In this document: positions 18,507 to 29,140 of the stretch, piece by piece
Numbering within the stretch: position 1 is the first letter of the stretch
Layout: every line of letters starts with the position of its first letter
Virus record (IMG/VR): IMGVR_UViG_3300006735_000039
Location: 1 to 56,223 of that record
DNA from: a virus
Length of the DNA: 56,223 bases
Direction: 5' to 3' (one strand)
Translations under genes and position numbers: made by a program
The notes under the pieces: model-generated
The model's input: the letters and a program-made list of their open reading frames with translations, nothing else
What the model was told of the DNA's origin: nothing
Databases searched by the model: none

Positions 18507-19850
18507 ATGGCGAAAATGAGTGACAGTTTAATAGGCTATGGTGCAGCACAAGTATTTGATACCAGCCGCTCTGTAAATGTTTATAAAGCAGCTTTAGCAA
18601 AAAAAGAAAAAGATGCAAAAGCTGATGATGAAAAGTTTCTTAAATCTTTATCTGTTGACACCAAAGGAGTTCGTGCTATTGACGTTCCTAAGTTTACTGA
18701 AAAGTATAATGAGTTTATGGATTGGTCTGCTAAAAATCAGGTAGACCTTAAGAACCCTTCAAAAAATCCAGTAATATTTCAACAATTTCAGGTTAAAAAA
18801 AATGAGTTGTTACAGGATATTGCTGCGTCTAAGCAAGCTCAAGCTGCTCATAATTCAATGAGTGACATTATATTTAAAGGTAAAGAACAGTTTTATAACT
18901 CATCTAATATTAAGGGAGCCAATGCCCTTCATGAGACATCCATATATGATGATGGATTCCAGAGTGCCTTATCGTTTCAGCCAGGTAGAGATACTAATGC
19001 CGCTCTTGCAGCAGTGCCTGTTAAGGACCTTCATACGGAAACAACTTATGAAAACGAAGAAGGTGTTAAAACAAAAACGTTTAAGATAAAAGAAGGTGCT
19101 TTAGATAATGCTGTAGATTTATTTTACAATCAATATCAAATGGAATTTGAAAATGATTTTGATACAGAGCAAGAAGCTAGAGAATTTATAAAGAAAAATA
19201 TTAAGGGAAGAATTAAACAAGACTACCAACTTACTAGAGAGGGCGATGGAAAGGATGAAGAATTTGGTAGAGGAAGTAGAGTTGGTAAGATTGCTTATGA
19301 CTTCGAAGACCTTGACTCTGAGGCAGCTACAGCACTACTTTCCGATGAAAGTTTATTTGTTTCTTTTGGAGAATTTGAAGGACCTTTCTTGAACCCAAAA
19401 AGGGGTAAAGTTCCTCCTTTAAGAAAGATTGATTTCTCAACTGGTACATCAGAAACAAAGCCAATAACATTTAGAGATAAAGACGGAACAGATTACAAAG
19501 ATGTGATTCCTCAGTCATTTCTTATTGACAATGAAGGTAATCAATATATGAGCTTTTATAAGGATTCAAAAGCATTAACCACTAGTGAAAAAGAAACTCT
19601 TATTTCGAACAAGAGAAGTGACCTTATTTTAGATGGGATAACAGCAACTGAAGCTACAAAACAGGCTAAAGAGGTTATTAACAATTTAGACGGGAATGTA
19701 ATGATGTTTACTGATAAGATACCTAAAACTCAAATCAATACACATTATAATTTCTTGTACGATGCACTGACAGAGCGTGGTTTGTTTAAGGCTACAGCTA
19801 AACCACAGCCAACAAAAGATACAAACTTAAGAGATAAATACGGATATTAA
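18507..19850 (+). CDS. Putative internal virion (cargo) protein
   Basis: This encodes 447 residues that are charged and soluble, with no membrane segment, and it is helical at the N-terminus (VNVYKAALAKKEKDAKADDE). Its TAA overlaps the next ATG (TAATG), coupling it to the giant protein. It lies between a membrane-active internal protein candidate and a polyvalent ejection protein, so a cargo protein injected with DNA is likely. I do not recognise domains. Confidence 0.55.
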   Translation: MAKMSDSLIGYGAAQVFDTSRSVNVYKAALAKKEKDAKADDEKFLKSLSVDTKGVRAIDVPKFTEKYNEFMDWSAKNQVDLKNPSKNPVIFQQFQVKKNELLQDIAASKQAQAAHNSMSDIIFKGKEQFYNSSNIKGANALHETSIYDDGFQSALSFQPGRDTNAALAAVPVKDLHTETTYENEEGVKTKTFKIKEGALDNAVDLFYNQYQMEFENDFDTEQEAREFIKKNIKGRIKQDYQLTREGDGKDEEFGRGSRVGKIAYDFEDLDSEAATALLSDESLFVSFGEFEGPFLNPKRGKVPPLRKIDFSTGTSETKPITFRDKDGTDYKDVIPQSFLIDNEGNQYMSFYKDSKALTTSEKETLISNKRSDLILDGITATEATKQAKEVINNLDGNVMMFTDKIPKTQINTHYNFLYDALTERGLFKATAKPQPTKDTNLRDKYGY

Positions 19851-22800
19851 TGGAAGAGTTAACTCTACTAGAAAATGACAAAGCTAAACTAGATGGTATA
19901 GTTCAGCAGATGATTACCAATAATGAGTCTGAAGATAATATTCGATTTGTTGTTAATGATTTTAAATCTAAGTACGGTAAAAAAAAAGAGGAGTCTTTAC
20001 CAGAATCTATAGACACATCTGCTCCATTAGAATCAGAAACCCCTTCTACAGAGTCTAATGAAATGACTATTGAAGAAGCCAAGTCTATTGCGAAAGATGA
20101 AGCTTCTAAAGGTTTGTGGGGAGAGCTTACTGATTGGGCTGTTGAAACTACTAATACGCTTGGAGCATATTATGGTGTTTCTTTAGGTGGTTTGGGTTCA
20201 GAAGTTGCACTAAAAATGCTTGATAGAGAGTCTGTAAAACAAATTTCTAAAGCTTCTTTAAAGTCTGAAGCTGAAAGAAAAGAAAAAATAAAAGCTGCAC
20301 AAAAAGCAGTTGAAGCAGACATAATGGCTAATCCAGAATCTAGTGTTGAGCAGTATGACTTTGTGATAGAGGAAATAAAAAGATTAGAAGAGGAGTATAG
20401 AAATAAGCCTTACAGTCCTTCAATGGATAAAAAGTTAGAGGAGCTGAATGCCCAGAAAAACATGATGGCTCCTGGTGCTGAAAAAGTAAAATCTGCTAGT
20501 TGGTTTAAGGGAAACGTATTAGATGCAACTGAAGAGACTGCAATATATCAGCCAACAGGAAGTATTGAAGATGCAAAAACTGGTGAAGACTTGGGGACTG
20601 TGAAAGGTTCTGAGGATGATGTATACTTAGCTACATATAAAAAGTTTTTAGAAGACACTAATCCTAAATCTTTAGAAGAGCATAATGAAAAAGTAAACTC
20701 TTTAAAAGAAAGTGGTAGTATTAAATTGTTGGAAGATGCTGAATCTAAATTTGAGATACAAGCTAATAACTGGTATAATCAACAGATTAATACTTCTTTA
20801 GAGCTAGCTAAAAAGAAAAAAAGAATAAATTCTGAAACTGGTGCAGAGTACACTCTTCAAGATGTAATTAATGAGTCTGATAATTTAACAAAAAATATTA
20901 AAAATTCAGAAAAAACTTTACTTGATTTAGATAAAAAAATAAAAGACAAAATAGAAAAATCTACATCAGCGTCAGAAGCTATAAAGTCTTCTATGCAAAA
21001 CGAATTTAACTCTGAAGCTGAAAAAATAGTTTCTTCTTATGAAGAGATGGCTAAAACTGCTACAACTCAAGAAGAGCTAGACAACATAAACAATAGGTTA
21101 AAATCAGATATTGCTAAGCTAGAGATAGATATAACAGCTAAATATTCCTCTAGATTTAATGATATAAGTGATGAAATAAACACATTAAATAGGCAAAGAG
21201 CTTCTACATACGATAAGTATAAAGATTCTGTAGATTCTTTTAATGATATTATCGGCTCTGATGATTTTGTAGAGTATAAAAATCTTACTTCTCAGTATAA
21301 TAATGTTTTTCAAAACACAGAAGAAATAATAAAAAAATACCCAACAGCATTAGCTAAAAAACAAGAAATTGAAGATAAACAAATAGAGTTAGACCTTACT
21401 AGAAAGAAAAGACTAGAAGGAGATGTTGGAGCTACTGTAAAGTCTGCTTGGAATTATATAAATAAAAAAGGCTCTCAGTATGCTGAAAGCTTATTAACTC
21501 TTGGTAGAACAGTTACTGCTGGTGATGATTATGATTTTTTAGAAAAACTTGGAGACCTGGTTGAATACCATCTTGAAGATAATCAAGTTCAATCCTCTAG
21601 CAACGAAAGAGCTTTGGTTGAAAAGGTTGTTCTTTTTTCAGACTTTAGATTAACCTTGGATGACAATGGAGAGGTTATTGACGTTAGAGATAAGGATGGT
21701 TATAAGGTTAGGAACGCAATAACATCTAAACAGGTTGTTGCTGATTTTTTAAGTATACCTAAAGATGAAAGACCAAAAGAAACTACGGAAGTAAATGATA
21801 ATATTTTATTTACAAAGTTTCTAGACACATCTCTTGATATGGCTGCTTTGATATATGGTGGTCAGTTTGCTACAAAATCTTTATCTGCTTTAAGCAAGTT
21901 TTATAAGTTTAATAAAATCGCTGGTCTTACTTCTGTTGGTTATGTTTTCGAACACAATAGTTTATATAACGAAGCTCTTGACGCAGGCATGTCTAAAGAT
22001 GATGCTGGTAAGTTTGCGATGTCTGGTGCTGTAATTATAGGGGCTTTAGAAAATCTAAGTCCTGGAGATGCTATATTTGATGGTGCTATAAAAAGAAAAA
22101 TAACTAAAGAGTACCTAGAAATATTAGCAAAAGGTAAAGCAACAAAAGGTGATGTTGCTAGAGTTATTGCTAGAAATGTTGCTGTTGAAATACCAAAAGA
22201 AAACATACAGGAATTTTCTCAGACTGTTGCAGATAGAGTTGTTAAAGCTGTTGCTAATAATGTGTTAAACAATAATTATTTTGATACAGAAATAGAAAAA
22301 GAAGAGCTTTTAGAAAGCTTTATATTAACAACAATGAGTACGGGGTCTTTAGCTGCAAAAACTCAAGCTTCAGCTCAAAGAACTTCTACCTTGGAATCTA
22401 ATGCTTTGTATACCGCAGCTAAAAATAAAGACCAAGACAAGATGTTCCAAAAACTTGACATGATGGTTGAGGATGGAACTATAGAGCAAGACGCTGCTAA
22501 TAGTACTAAAGAGTTAATTATTGAGGCTAAAGATTTATTCTCTAAACTACCAGAGGGGAAGTATACTCCAGTAATGGAAAGTCAAATACTTGAGCTACAA
22601 CTACTTAAGAATAAAGCTTTAAAAGAACAAAAATCTTCTGATGCCGTATTTGGAAAGCAATACGAAACAACTATAAATCAGATTGATAAAGAAATAAATG
22701 CCATCATAAACTCTAAGTCACCAAGATTATTCTTTAATGAAAGAGTTGAGAATCTAAATGTAGAAAAGGCTCCTAAGTTATCTCAGTTAAATCAACAATA

Positions 22801-25800
22801 TATATCTGGTGAAATAACTCAAGAGCAGTATGATGCTAAACTTAAGTCTATAGTTAACCCAAGTAAGGGTGTTGTCTTAGACGCAATACAAAGTTTCGGA
22901 GAAAAGATTGGTAAAAAGCTTAGTAGAAAGCAGGTTATTCAGCCAATAAGTATTCAGAAAGGAATTGCTATAGCTGATGCTTACGAAGCAATGCAGAGTA
23001 ACCCTAATGACACAGAGGTTAAGCAAGCATACGATGCTTTTAAACAAGAGACTAAAGAGCAGTTCGAACACTTCCAGTCTTTAGGATTTAAATTTATGCC
23101 TCAAAAAGAAGGTCAGGCTTATGGTACTTCTAAGGAGATGGCTGATGATGTTTCTGATAATAAGACTCTTAAATTTTTACCTACTGAAAATGAGTTTAGA
23201 ACTGGTGACGCTTCTGTAGACCATCCTCTACTAGAAAAAACAGGAATTGTTATTGATGGATACGAGCTATCATTTAATGATATGTTTAGAGCTGTTCATG
23301 ATATGGCTGGTCACGCTGCTCATGGATTTCAGTTTGGACCACTAGGTCAAACAAATGCTTATCTTGGTCACGCAAAAACTTACAGCCCGTTAGCTCAGAG
23401 AGCTTTGTTCTCAGAAACTATGGGTCAAAATAGTTATAATAACTTTGGCTCTCATCTTAGAAATGAAGATGGAAAAATACCAAAGAAGGGAGAGGCTGGG
23501 TTTGTTCCTTTATCTATGAGACCTTACGCCCCGCAAAAAGCTGGATTACTTTCTGTTGAGTTGATGACTGATGTTGAGATGCAGAGAAGAGTTCTTGATA
23601 CTCCTTTCCAAGACTTGGTCCTTAACAATATAGATGTAGAGCTTGATAACATTCTTGCTAAGATTGAAAATCAAGAAGACCTTACAGAGCAAGAAATTGA
23701 TGACGCTAAAAAATACCTAGACCAAATATTTGACCAGGTAATAAATTCTAATATAACTCAGCAAGGAAAAAATATTGTAACACAATACCTTGAGCTTGTT
23801 GAAAATACCATTGATAATTATGAAAACATCATTACTACTAAGACTGTCACAGTTGTCGAAACCAAAGTTGGAACGTACGCTGAGAGAGGTGCGATTAAGA
23901 AAAGAGTCTCAGAATACTCAAAACAAGTCAGACCAGCAAGAGAAAGACTCGTTGGAAGGATAGTTCAGGTTGAAGGCTTGGAGCTTCCAGAGGGAAGTGT
24001 AGCCGTTCTTAACCAAGATAATGACGGAGTATTCATTGAGGTTGTAGACAGAGAAACTGGAACTAGAAGTCAGCGTGTAGATTTAGGAACAAACAACCCT
24101 AATGAAATATCCATTGAGAATGTAGAGATGGATGAGTTTGATAGACCCGCTTCTGCGCAATTAAAGTTTGGAGATACCAACATGACCGTTGTAGACCCTA
24201 CTCTAGTTATGGATTTAGCTATTGAAAAGCACGAAGAGGTTAATCCAATATTTGAACAAGATGTTGAAACTATTCAGTATGGTATAGAAACTGTTACTGA
24301 GCAAGAAATAAGTGAAAGGATAGAAAAAACTGATGAAGAGGTCAGGATAGAAGAGGAAAATAAAACTGATATTGAAAAGATTAAGGAGCAAATAGAAATG
24401 TCTGCTTTATCTAATAAGTCTTTGAAGGGCAAGGGCTTACAGCACTTAGTGGATAGATTACAAAATGCTTTCCCTAACGCTCCAATCGCTATAATTAATA
24501 GCAAGCAAGCAGAGTCTATACTTCCTGGCACTAACGCAGGAAAATCAAAAGGTTTTGCTTATGGTGGTAAGGTTTACATAGTGGGAGATAATGTTACTAT
24601 GGATACACCTATCCATGAGATGGCTCACATATTTAATTCTTACGCTAAGAAATACGAGCCAAAACTATACAAGAAAGGTTTAGAATTAGTTAAGGGAACT
24701 AAGTACGAAAAGGATGTTAGAAACAATCCTAGCTATAGCAACCTTGACGAAGAGGGAATATTAGAAGAGGCTCTTGCTCAAGCTATTGGTGAGAAGGGTG
24801 CTCTACTAGAGCAGGGTAAGAGAAAAGGATTCCAGGCTTGGTTAAAGAAACTATTTGATATAATCAAGAGTAAAGGTATTCCTGTAAACTTAACCTTAGG
24901 GCAGTACACAGACTTTGTTGCTGGAAGGTTAACATCTGGAGAAACTATTTCTGATATAACAGCAGAAGAGTTAAACGAAATAGATTCAAACCCTAAACTA
25001 AAAGCTTTATTTTCTTTTGTATATGATAACGGATTAGATGCTAACAACGAAGCTGTTGTTCAATCTAGAATACTAGAGTCTCTAAGAGAGGCTAAGAAGT
25101 ATGTTCAAGAGGGGATGGATGCAAAGTTAATAGCAAAAGCTACTGGGTGGTCTCAAGGTCCTGATGGGTTCTGGAGATTTGAGGTTTCTGATGCAGATTT
25201 AAATTTTAATCCAAAAGTAAAATCAGATATTATTGATAGCTTTGAATTATTTTTTGCAAGAGGAAACGAAGGTCTATTAGAGTTTTCTGATAAAATTTCA
25301 TCGTTATTTGATGGTAATGTTTTAGCAGAGTTTTATTCAGAACTAAAAAACATTAATGTAGAGTTTAGTCTTTTTGAAGGTAGCGGAAATAGTAAAGGAG
25401 CCGTAAAAACAATAATGCCAAGGCATATAGTTAATGCTGCTGCTTTATTAGATAATGCAAGCTTAGAGATTAGTGATAAAGATAGAAGCGAGTTAGTCAG
25501 CATGATTGATGACTTTGCTGATGGAATAGGTTTAGATAAGATAACAAATGATATAAGCGTAAATCCTTTAGTATCCTCGGATAAATATAAGGCTATGTAC
25601 CTTTCAGCAATTTTTTCACAAGAAGTCGCTGAAGTTAGAGCATTGCTTAAACAAAGAGATTCTGTAAAGGATAGCGATGCAAGAGAAGATGTTAATAAAT
25701 ATTTTCAAATAGAAGCAGAAATATTAGATATTCAAGATGAAGTTAAAAAAACACATCCTTTTTTAGAAAATACTTTTGATACAGTAACAATTATACCTGA

Positions 25801-28800
25801 AAACAAAGCATACGCATCCGCAGAGCTTATGATGATGGAAGCTGAGGCTGCAACTGTTGAAGAGAGAAAAGATGTGTTTTATAATAATCTTTTTGAAGAA
25901 ATAAAAAGCACCTTTGTTCACGAACAACAACATGTGGCGCAAGGGCTTGCTAGTGTTTCGAAAGGTGGCAACATGGAAATGGTTTCTATATTTGATGCAG
26001 CTCTAAGAGAGTACGTTGCGGATGACACAAGAACGAAGGAAGAGAAATACAAAAAAACATTTGAAGCTTACCAAAATTTGTTTGGAGAACAAGAGGCAAG
26101 GATTGTTCAGGATAGAATGAATATGACTCAAGAACAACTAAATGAAGATGTTGTTGATTTTGGAGACATAAAAAATTCTATAGTTGTTTCTCACGCACAA
26201 TATATTCTTGCTGAAACATCTAGGGAGTTTGAAACAGATTTATTTTCAAGCAGCGAACAAGTAATCAGTAAGGTAATGGAGCTTGGTTTAAAGCAAGCGC
26301 AAGACAGAATTAAGCCTAGGTTTAGTTTTGCTCCAGAAAATCCTACAGAAAGAAAAGGTTTTAATGATTGGTTTGCAAACTCACAAATTGTAAATGAAGA
26401 GGGTACTCCACAAGTTTACTACCACGGAACAACTCGTGTGTTTGATAACTTTGATATGGGTAGAACATCACAACTTGTTGATGCTATGTTTTTTACTCCT
26501 GACCCAGAGTTTGCTAACAAATACACAGAGCCATCAGCAGTAGAAAAAGTTAGAGGAGACTCTGTTTTACCTAACATAATGCCTGCATACATAAGCATAC
26601 AAAATCCTTTTGATTACGAAAATCCAAGTCATGTAAAAAGACTTGTAAACTCTTTAGGTAATGTGGATATTGAGTTATTTGCTATAAGCCAGGGTATTGA
26701 CCCAAGTGAAAATAGCAGAGATAATATTGGCAGAATTATATCGTCTAATACAAATAATAACTGGGGATACTTAGAGCCTTTTGGTAATAAGATAAAATCT
26801 CTTGGATATGATTCTATGTATATAGGTGAAAGAGGTCGTAAGAATGTTGCTATATTCGACCCCAACCAAGCTAAGTCAGTATACTCTAATGACTATAGCA
26901 CGACTAAGTTTTCTAAACCTACTCAATTTGATATTAAAAAGTTAGTATCTGATTTAGTTGAGCAAGGGTTTACTAAGGATAAAATACTAGAGTCCTTTTC
27001 ACAATTAGGTTACGACTTGAACGATGTGAATACAGCGTTTGATTCTTTGATGAATGATAGTATCAAAAATAATTTTGTTAAAGAGCAAGAAATTGCAAGA
27101 CAAAATAAACTTGTTAACGCTAATGAAGATGTTTCTATTTGGCAAGGGATTACTGATAAGTTAAAAAATGCAGGAAAGTATGTTGCTAATTTATTTACTC
27201 CTCAAGGTCAGTTAAGAAAAGAAGTTTACACTCTTATAGAAGACAAGGGTCAGAATGTAAAGGCTATGATTGCCAATATTCAATTTTCTCAAAGAAAACT
27301 AAACAGAGCTTTAAAAGGTGTTGTTGATGGTTCTATGAAAATGAATAACCCTAGTTATGCTGAAGTAATAAAAGATGTTGAAAAAGCATTAAGGGGTCAG
27401 CTTTCTTTTAGTGAGCTAACAAAAATGTATAACGTAGAGGTTTCTGAGATTGTTGAATCTATGAGAAATCAAATAGATAGTTTATCATCTCAGCTTATAG
27501 ACTCTGGATTTACCCAAGATGATATTAAGCTTAAAATAATAGACAACCTTGGTTCTTATTTAACACGTTCTTACGCATTGTATGATGACCCTTCGTTTAG
27601 CAGTAAGACTGGTCCAGAAATTAGAGAAGCTTTTGCTAAAGACCCTAACAAGTCTGCCATACTTAATAACGCTATAAACTATCTTAGAAGAGAACAGTCT
27701 AATCAAATATATGAAAGGTTGATGAACTTTTATGAAGGAGAGTTAACTAGAGTAAATCAAGAATATCAAAGTGGTCAAATAACTAAAGAAGATTACGAAT
27801 CGCAAAAGTCTGAAATTGTTGACACTTTAAATAATAAAGATGGAAAATTAACTGAAGTTTTTGAAAATGAATTGCTTAATGTTATTGATAGCATACTGAA
27901 TAAACAAGAAGTCTCTTTCTTAGGTGTTACTGGTGCTTTATCAACAAAAGACTCTAACGTATTAAAACAGAGAAAAGAAATATCTCCAGAACTTAGAGCT
28001 TTAATGGGAGAGTATAATGACCCAATGTACAATTATGCTAACACTGTTTTAAAAGTATTCTCATTAATTGAACAACAAAAACTTCTTAAAAAATTAAAAA
28101 AAGTTGGTATGAACGATTTTATATACCAACCTAACGACCCTAACAGACCAGGAGATGCTGTTAGAATAGCAGCTGAATCTAATAGTGCTTTAGCTCCTTT
28201 GAATGGAATGTATATAGACCCTACAGTTCTTGCTGAAATACAGGATGTTACAAGTCCTGAACAAAGAGGATTACTTTTACAGAGGTTATTTGATTTTGTT
28301 AGCTGGACTAGAGAAAGTAAAACAACTTTATCTCCAATGACGCACATGAGAAATGTTATTGGTAACTTAGGGTTCATAATGATGAATGGTCATATAGGAT
28401 TTACAAGCCCAAAAGCTGGAGGAAACTCTATAAGAACCGTCATGTATGACCTTAACATTTTAGATTCTAAAATGGCAATGCTTCTTGGTGCTAAAAAGAT
28501 TCTTACAGACCAACACAGACAAGAGACTGAGCAGCTGATACAAAAGCTTACAGCCTTAGGTGTTGTCAGACAGAATGTTTCTGTTAATGATATTATAGAC
28601 TTATCTCAGAATGGAGACTTTGATTACTACTTTTCTAAAAATATGGATGGATACCAGTTGAATGAAAACGACAGGTTGAAAATGATGATGAGCAAAGGTA
28701 AGAAAGGCATAGATATGGGTAGAAAAAAATCTCAAGACTTGTATCAGGCTGAGGATGACATGTTTAAGATTTACGCATTCGCAATGGAGCGTAATAGATA

Positions 28801-29140
28801 TGAGTCAGCTTTAAGAAAGAAGGGTATGACTGAGGCTGAGATAGACGACTTTGTTGCGGAAAGAGTAAAGAATACCTACCCCACCTATTCTAGAGTTGGT
28901 AAAGCTGTTGAGTATATTAGAAAGGTTCCTTTCTTGGGCGACTTCCTGTCATTTAAGTACGAGTCTATAAGAACAATGAAGAATAGTATTCTTATTGCAA
29001 AAAGCGATATGATGGACCCAGACCTTAGAGTTGAGGGAGCTAAAAGAATGGCTTCAACTATTGGTTACTTAGGCTTAAAAACTGCTGGGTTTAAACTTGT
29101 TGCAGGTTTTGCTTCTAATGCTTTCTTAGGATTGTTTTGA
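19850..29140 (+). CDS. Giant polyvalent virion/ejection protein
   Basis: This encodes 3096 residues to an in-frame TGA. The first third is mostly charged helix and coiled coil. Near residue 1150 is an HDMAGHAAHGFQFGPLG motif followed by HAKTYSPLAQRA and ETMGQNSYNNFG, a pattern I associate with phage and plasmid polyvalent proteins. Two zinc-protease-like motifs follow: HEMAH (about 1589) and HEQQH (about 2024). Near residue 2190 YYHGTT, then FFTPDPEFANKYT, resembles the ADP-ribosyltransferase-like domain of polyvalent proteins. The C-terminal part from about 2830 (HMRNVIGN, RVGKAVEYIRKVPFLGDFLS) looks like a large polyvalent-protein-associated, membrane-contacting domain. Such proteins travel in the virion and enter the cell with DNA. 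The same frame continues after the stop to 29899. Confidence 0.8.
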   Translation: MEELTLLENDKAKLDGIVQQMITNNESEDNIRFVVNDFKSKYGKKKEESLPESIDTSAPLESETPSTESNEMTIEEAKSIAKDEASKGLWGELTDWAVETTNTLGAYYGVSLGGLGSEVALKMLDRESVKQISKASLKSEAERKEKIKAAQKAVEADIMANPESSVEQYDFVIEEIKRLEEEYRNKPYSPSMDKKLEELNAQKNMMAPGAEKVKSASWFKGNVLDATEETAIYQPTGSIEDAKTGEDLGTVKGSEDDVYLATYKKFLEDTNPKSLEEHNEKVNSLKESGSIKLLEDAESKFEIQANNWYNQQINTSLELAKKKKRINSETGAEYTLQDVINESDNLTKNIKNSEKTLLDLDKKIKDKIEKSTSASEAIKSSMQNEFNSEAEKIVSSYEEMAKTATTQEELDNINNRLKSDIAKLEIDITAKYSSRFNDISDEINTLNRQRASTYDKYKDSVDSFNDIIGSDDFVEYKNLTSQYNNVFQNTEEIIKKYPTALAKKQEIEDKQIELDLTRKKRLEGDVGATVKSAWNYINKKGSQYAESLLTLGRTVTAGDDYDFLEKLGDLVEYHLEDNQVQSSSNERALVEKVVLFSDFRLTLDDNGEVIDVRDKDGYKVRNAITSKQVVADFLSIPKDERPKETTEVNDNILFTKFLDTSLDMAALIYGGQFATKSLSALSKFYKFNKIAGLTSVGYVFEHNSLYNEALDAGMSKDDAGKFAMSGAVIIGALENLSPGDAIFDGAIKRKITKEYLEILAKGKATKGDVARVIARNVAVEIPKENIQEFSQTVADRVVKAVANNVLNNNYFDTEIEKEELLESFILTTMSTGSLAAKTQASAQRTSTLESNALYTAAKNKDQDKMFQKLDMMVEDGTIEQDAANSTKELIIEAKDLFSKLPEGKYTPVMESQILELQLLKNKALKEQKSSDAVFGKQYETTINQIDKEINAIINSKSPRLFFNERVENLNVEKAPKLSQLNQQYISGEITQEQYDAKLKSIVNPSKGVVLDAIQSFGEKIGKKLSRKQVIQPISIQKGIAIADAYEAMQSNPNDTEVKQAYDAFKQETKEQFEHFQSLGFKFMPQKEGQAYGTSKEMADDVSDNKTLKFLPTENEFRTGDASVDHPLLEKTGIVIDGYELSFNDMFRAVHDMAGHAAHGFQFGPLGQTNAYLGHAKTYSPLAQRALFSETMGQNSYNNFGSHLRNEDGKIPKKGEAGFVPLSMRPYAPQKAGLLSVELMTDVEMQRRVLDTPFQDLVLNNIDVELDNILAKIENQEDLTEQEIDDAKKYLDQIFDQVINSNITQQGKNIVTQYLELVENTIDNYENIITTKTVTVVETKVGTYAERGAIKKRVSEYSKQVRPARERLVGRIVQVEGLELPEGSVAVLNQDNDGVFIEVVDRETGTRSQRVDLGTNNPNEISIENVEMDEFDRPASAQLKFGDTNMTVVDPTLVMDLAIEKHEEVNPIFEQDVETIQYGIETVTEQEISERIEKTDEEVRIEEENKTDIEKIKEQIEMSALSNKSLKGKGLQHLVDRLQNAFPNAPIAIINSKQAESILPGTNAGKSKGFAYGGKVYIVGDNVTMDTPIHEMAHIFNSYAKKYEPKLYKKGLELVKGTKYEKDVRNNPSYSNLDEEGILEEALAQAIGEKGALLEQGKRKGFQAWLKKLFDIIKSKGIPVNLTLGQYTDFVAGRLTSGETISDITAEELNEIDSNPKLKALFSFVYDNGLDANNEAVVQSRILESLREAKKYVQEGMDAKLIAKATGWSQGPDGFWRFEVSDADLNFNPKVKSDIIDSFELFFARGNEGLLEFSDKISSLFDGNVLAEFYSELKNINVEFSLFEGSGNSKGAVKTIMPRHIVNAAALLDNASLEISDKDRSELVSMIDDFADGIGLDKITNDISVNPLVSSDKYKAMYLSAIFSQEVAEVRALLKQRDSVKDSDAREDVNKYFQIEAEILDIQDEVKKTHPFLENTFDTVTIIPENKAYASAELMMMEAEAATVEERKDVFYNNLFEEIKSTFVHEQQHVAQGLASVSKGGNMEMVSIFDAALREYVADDTRTKEEKYKKTFEAYQNLFGEQEARIVQDRMNMTQEQLNEDVVDFGDIKNSIVVSHAQYILAETSREFETDLFSSSEQVISKVMELGLKQAQDRIKPRFSFAPENPTERKGFNDWFANSQIVNEEGTPQVYYHGTTRVFDNFDMGRTSQLVDAMFFTPDPEFANKYTEPSAVEKVRGDSVLPNIMPAYISIQNPFDYENPSHVKRLVNSLGNVDIELFAISQGIDPSENSRDNIGRIISSNTNNNWGYLEPFGNKIKSLGYDSMYIGERGRKNVAIFDPNQAKSVYSNDYSTTKFSKPTQFDIKKLVSDLVEQGFTKDKILESFSQLGYDLNDVNTAFDSLMNDSIKNNFVKEQEIARQNKLVNANEDVSIWQGITDKLKNAGKYVANLFTPQGQLRKEVYTLIEDKGQNVKAMIANIQFSQRKLNRALKGVVDGSMKMNNPSYAEVIKDVEKALRGQLSFSELTKMYNVEVSEIVESMRNQIDSLSSQLIDSGFTQDDIKLKIIDNLGSYLTRSYALYDDPSFSSKTGPEIREAFAKDPNKSAILNNAINYLRREQSNQIYERLMNFYEGELTRVNQEYQSGQITKEDYESQKSEIVDTLNNKDGKLTEVFENELLNVIDSILNKQEVSFLGVTGALSTKDSNVLKQRKEISPELRALMGEYNDPMYNYANTVLKVFSLIEQQKLLKKLKKVGMNDFIYQPNDPNRPGDAVRIAAESNSALAPLNGMYIDPTVLAEIQDVTSPEQRGLLLQRLFDFVSWTRESKTTLSPMTHMRNVIGNLGFIMMNGHIGFTSPKAGGNSIRTVMYDLNILDSKMAMLLGAKKILTDQHRQETEQLIQKLTALGVVRQNVSVNDIIDLSQNGDFDYYFSKNMDGYQLNENDRLKMMMSKGKKGIDMGRKKSQDLYQAEDDMFKIYAFAMERNRYESALRKKGMTEAEIDDFVAERVKNTYPTYSRVGKAVEYIRKVPFLGDFLSFKYESIRTMKNSILIAKSDMMDPDLRVEGAKRMASTIGYLGLKTAGFKLVAGFASNAFLGLF

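Noticed and set aside
29138-29140. General reassignment of TGA in this phage
   Set aside because: TGA ends other genes at sensible places (30387, and the overlaps at 41789 and 45083), and no suppressor tRNA gene was seen.
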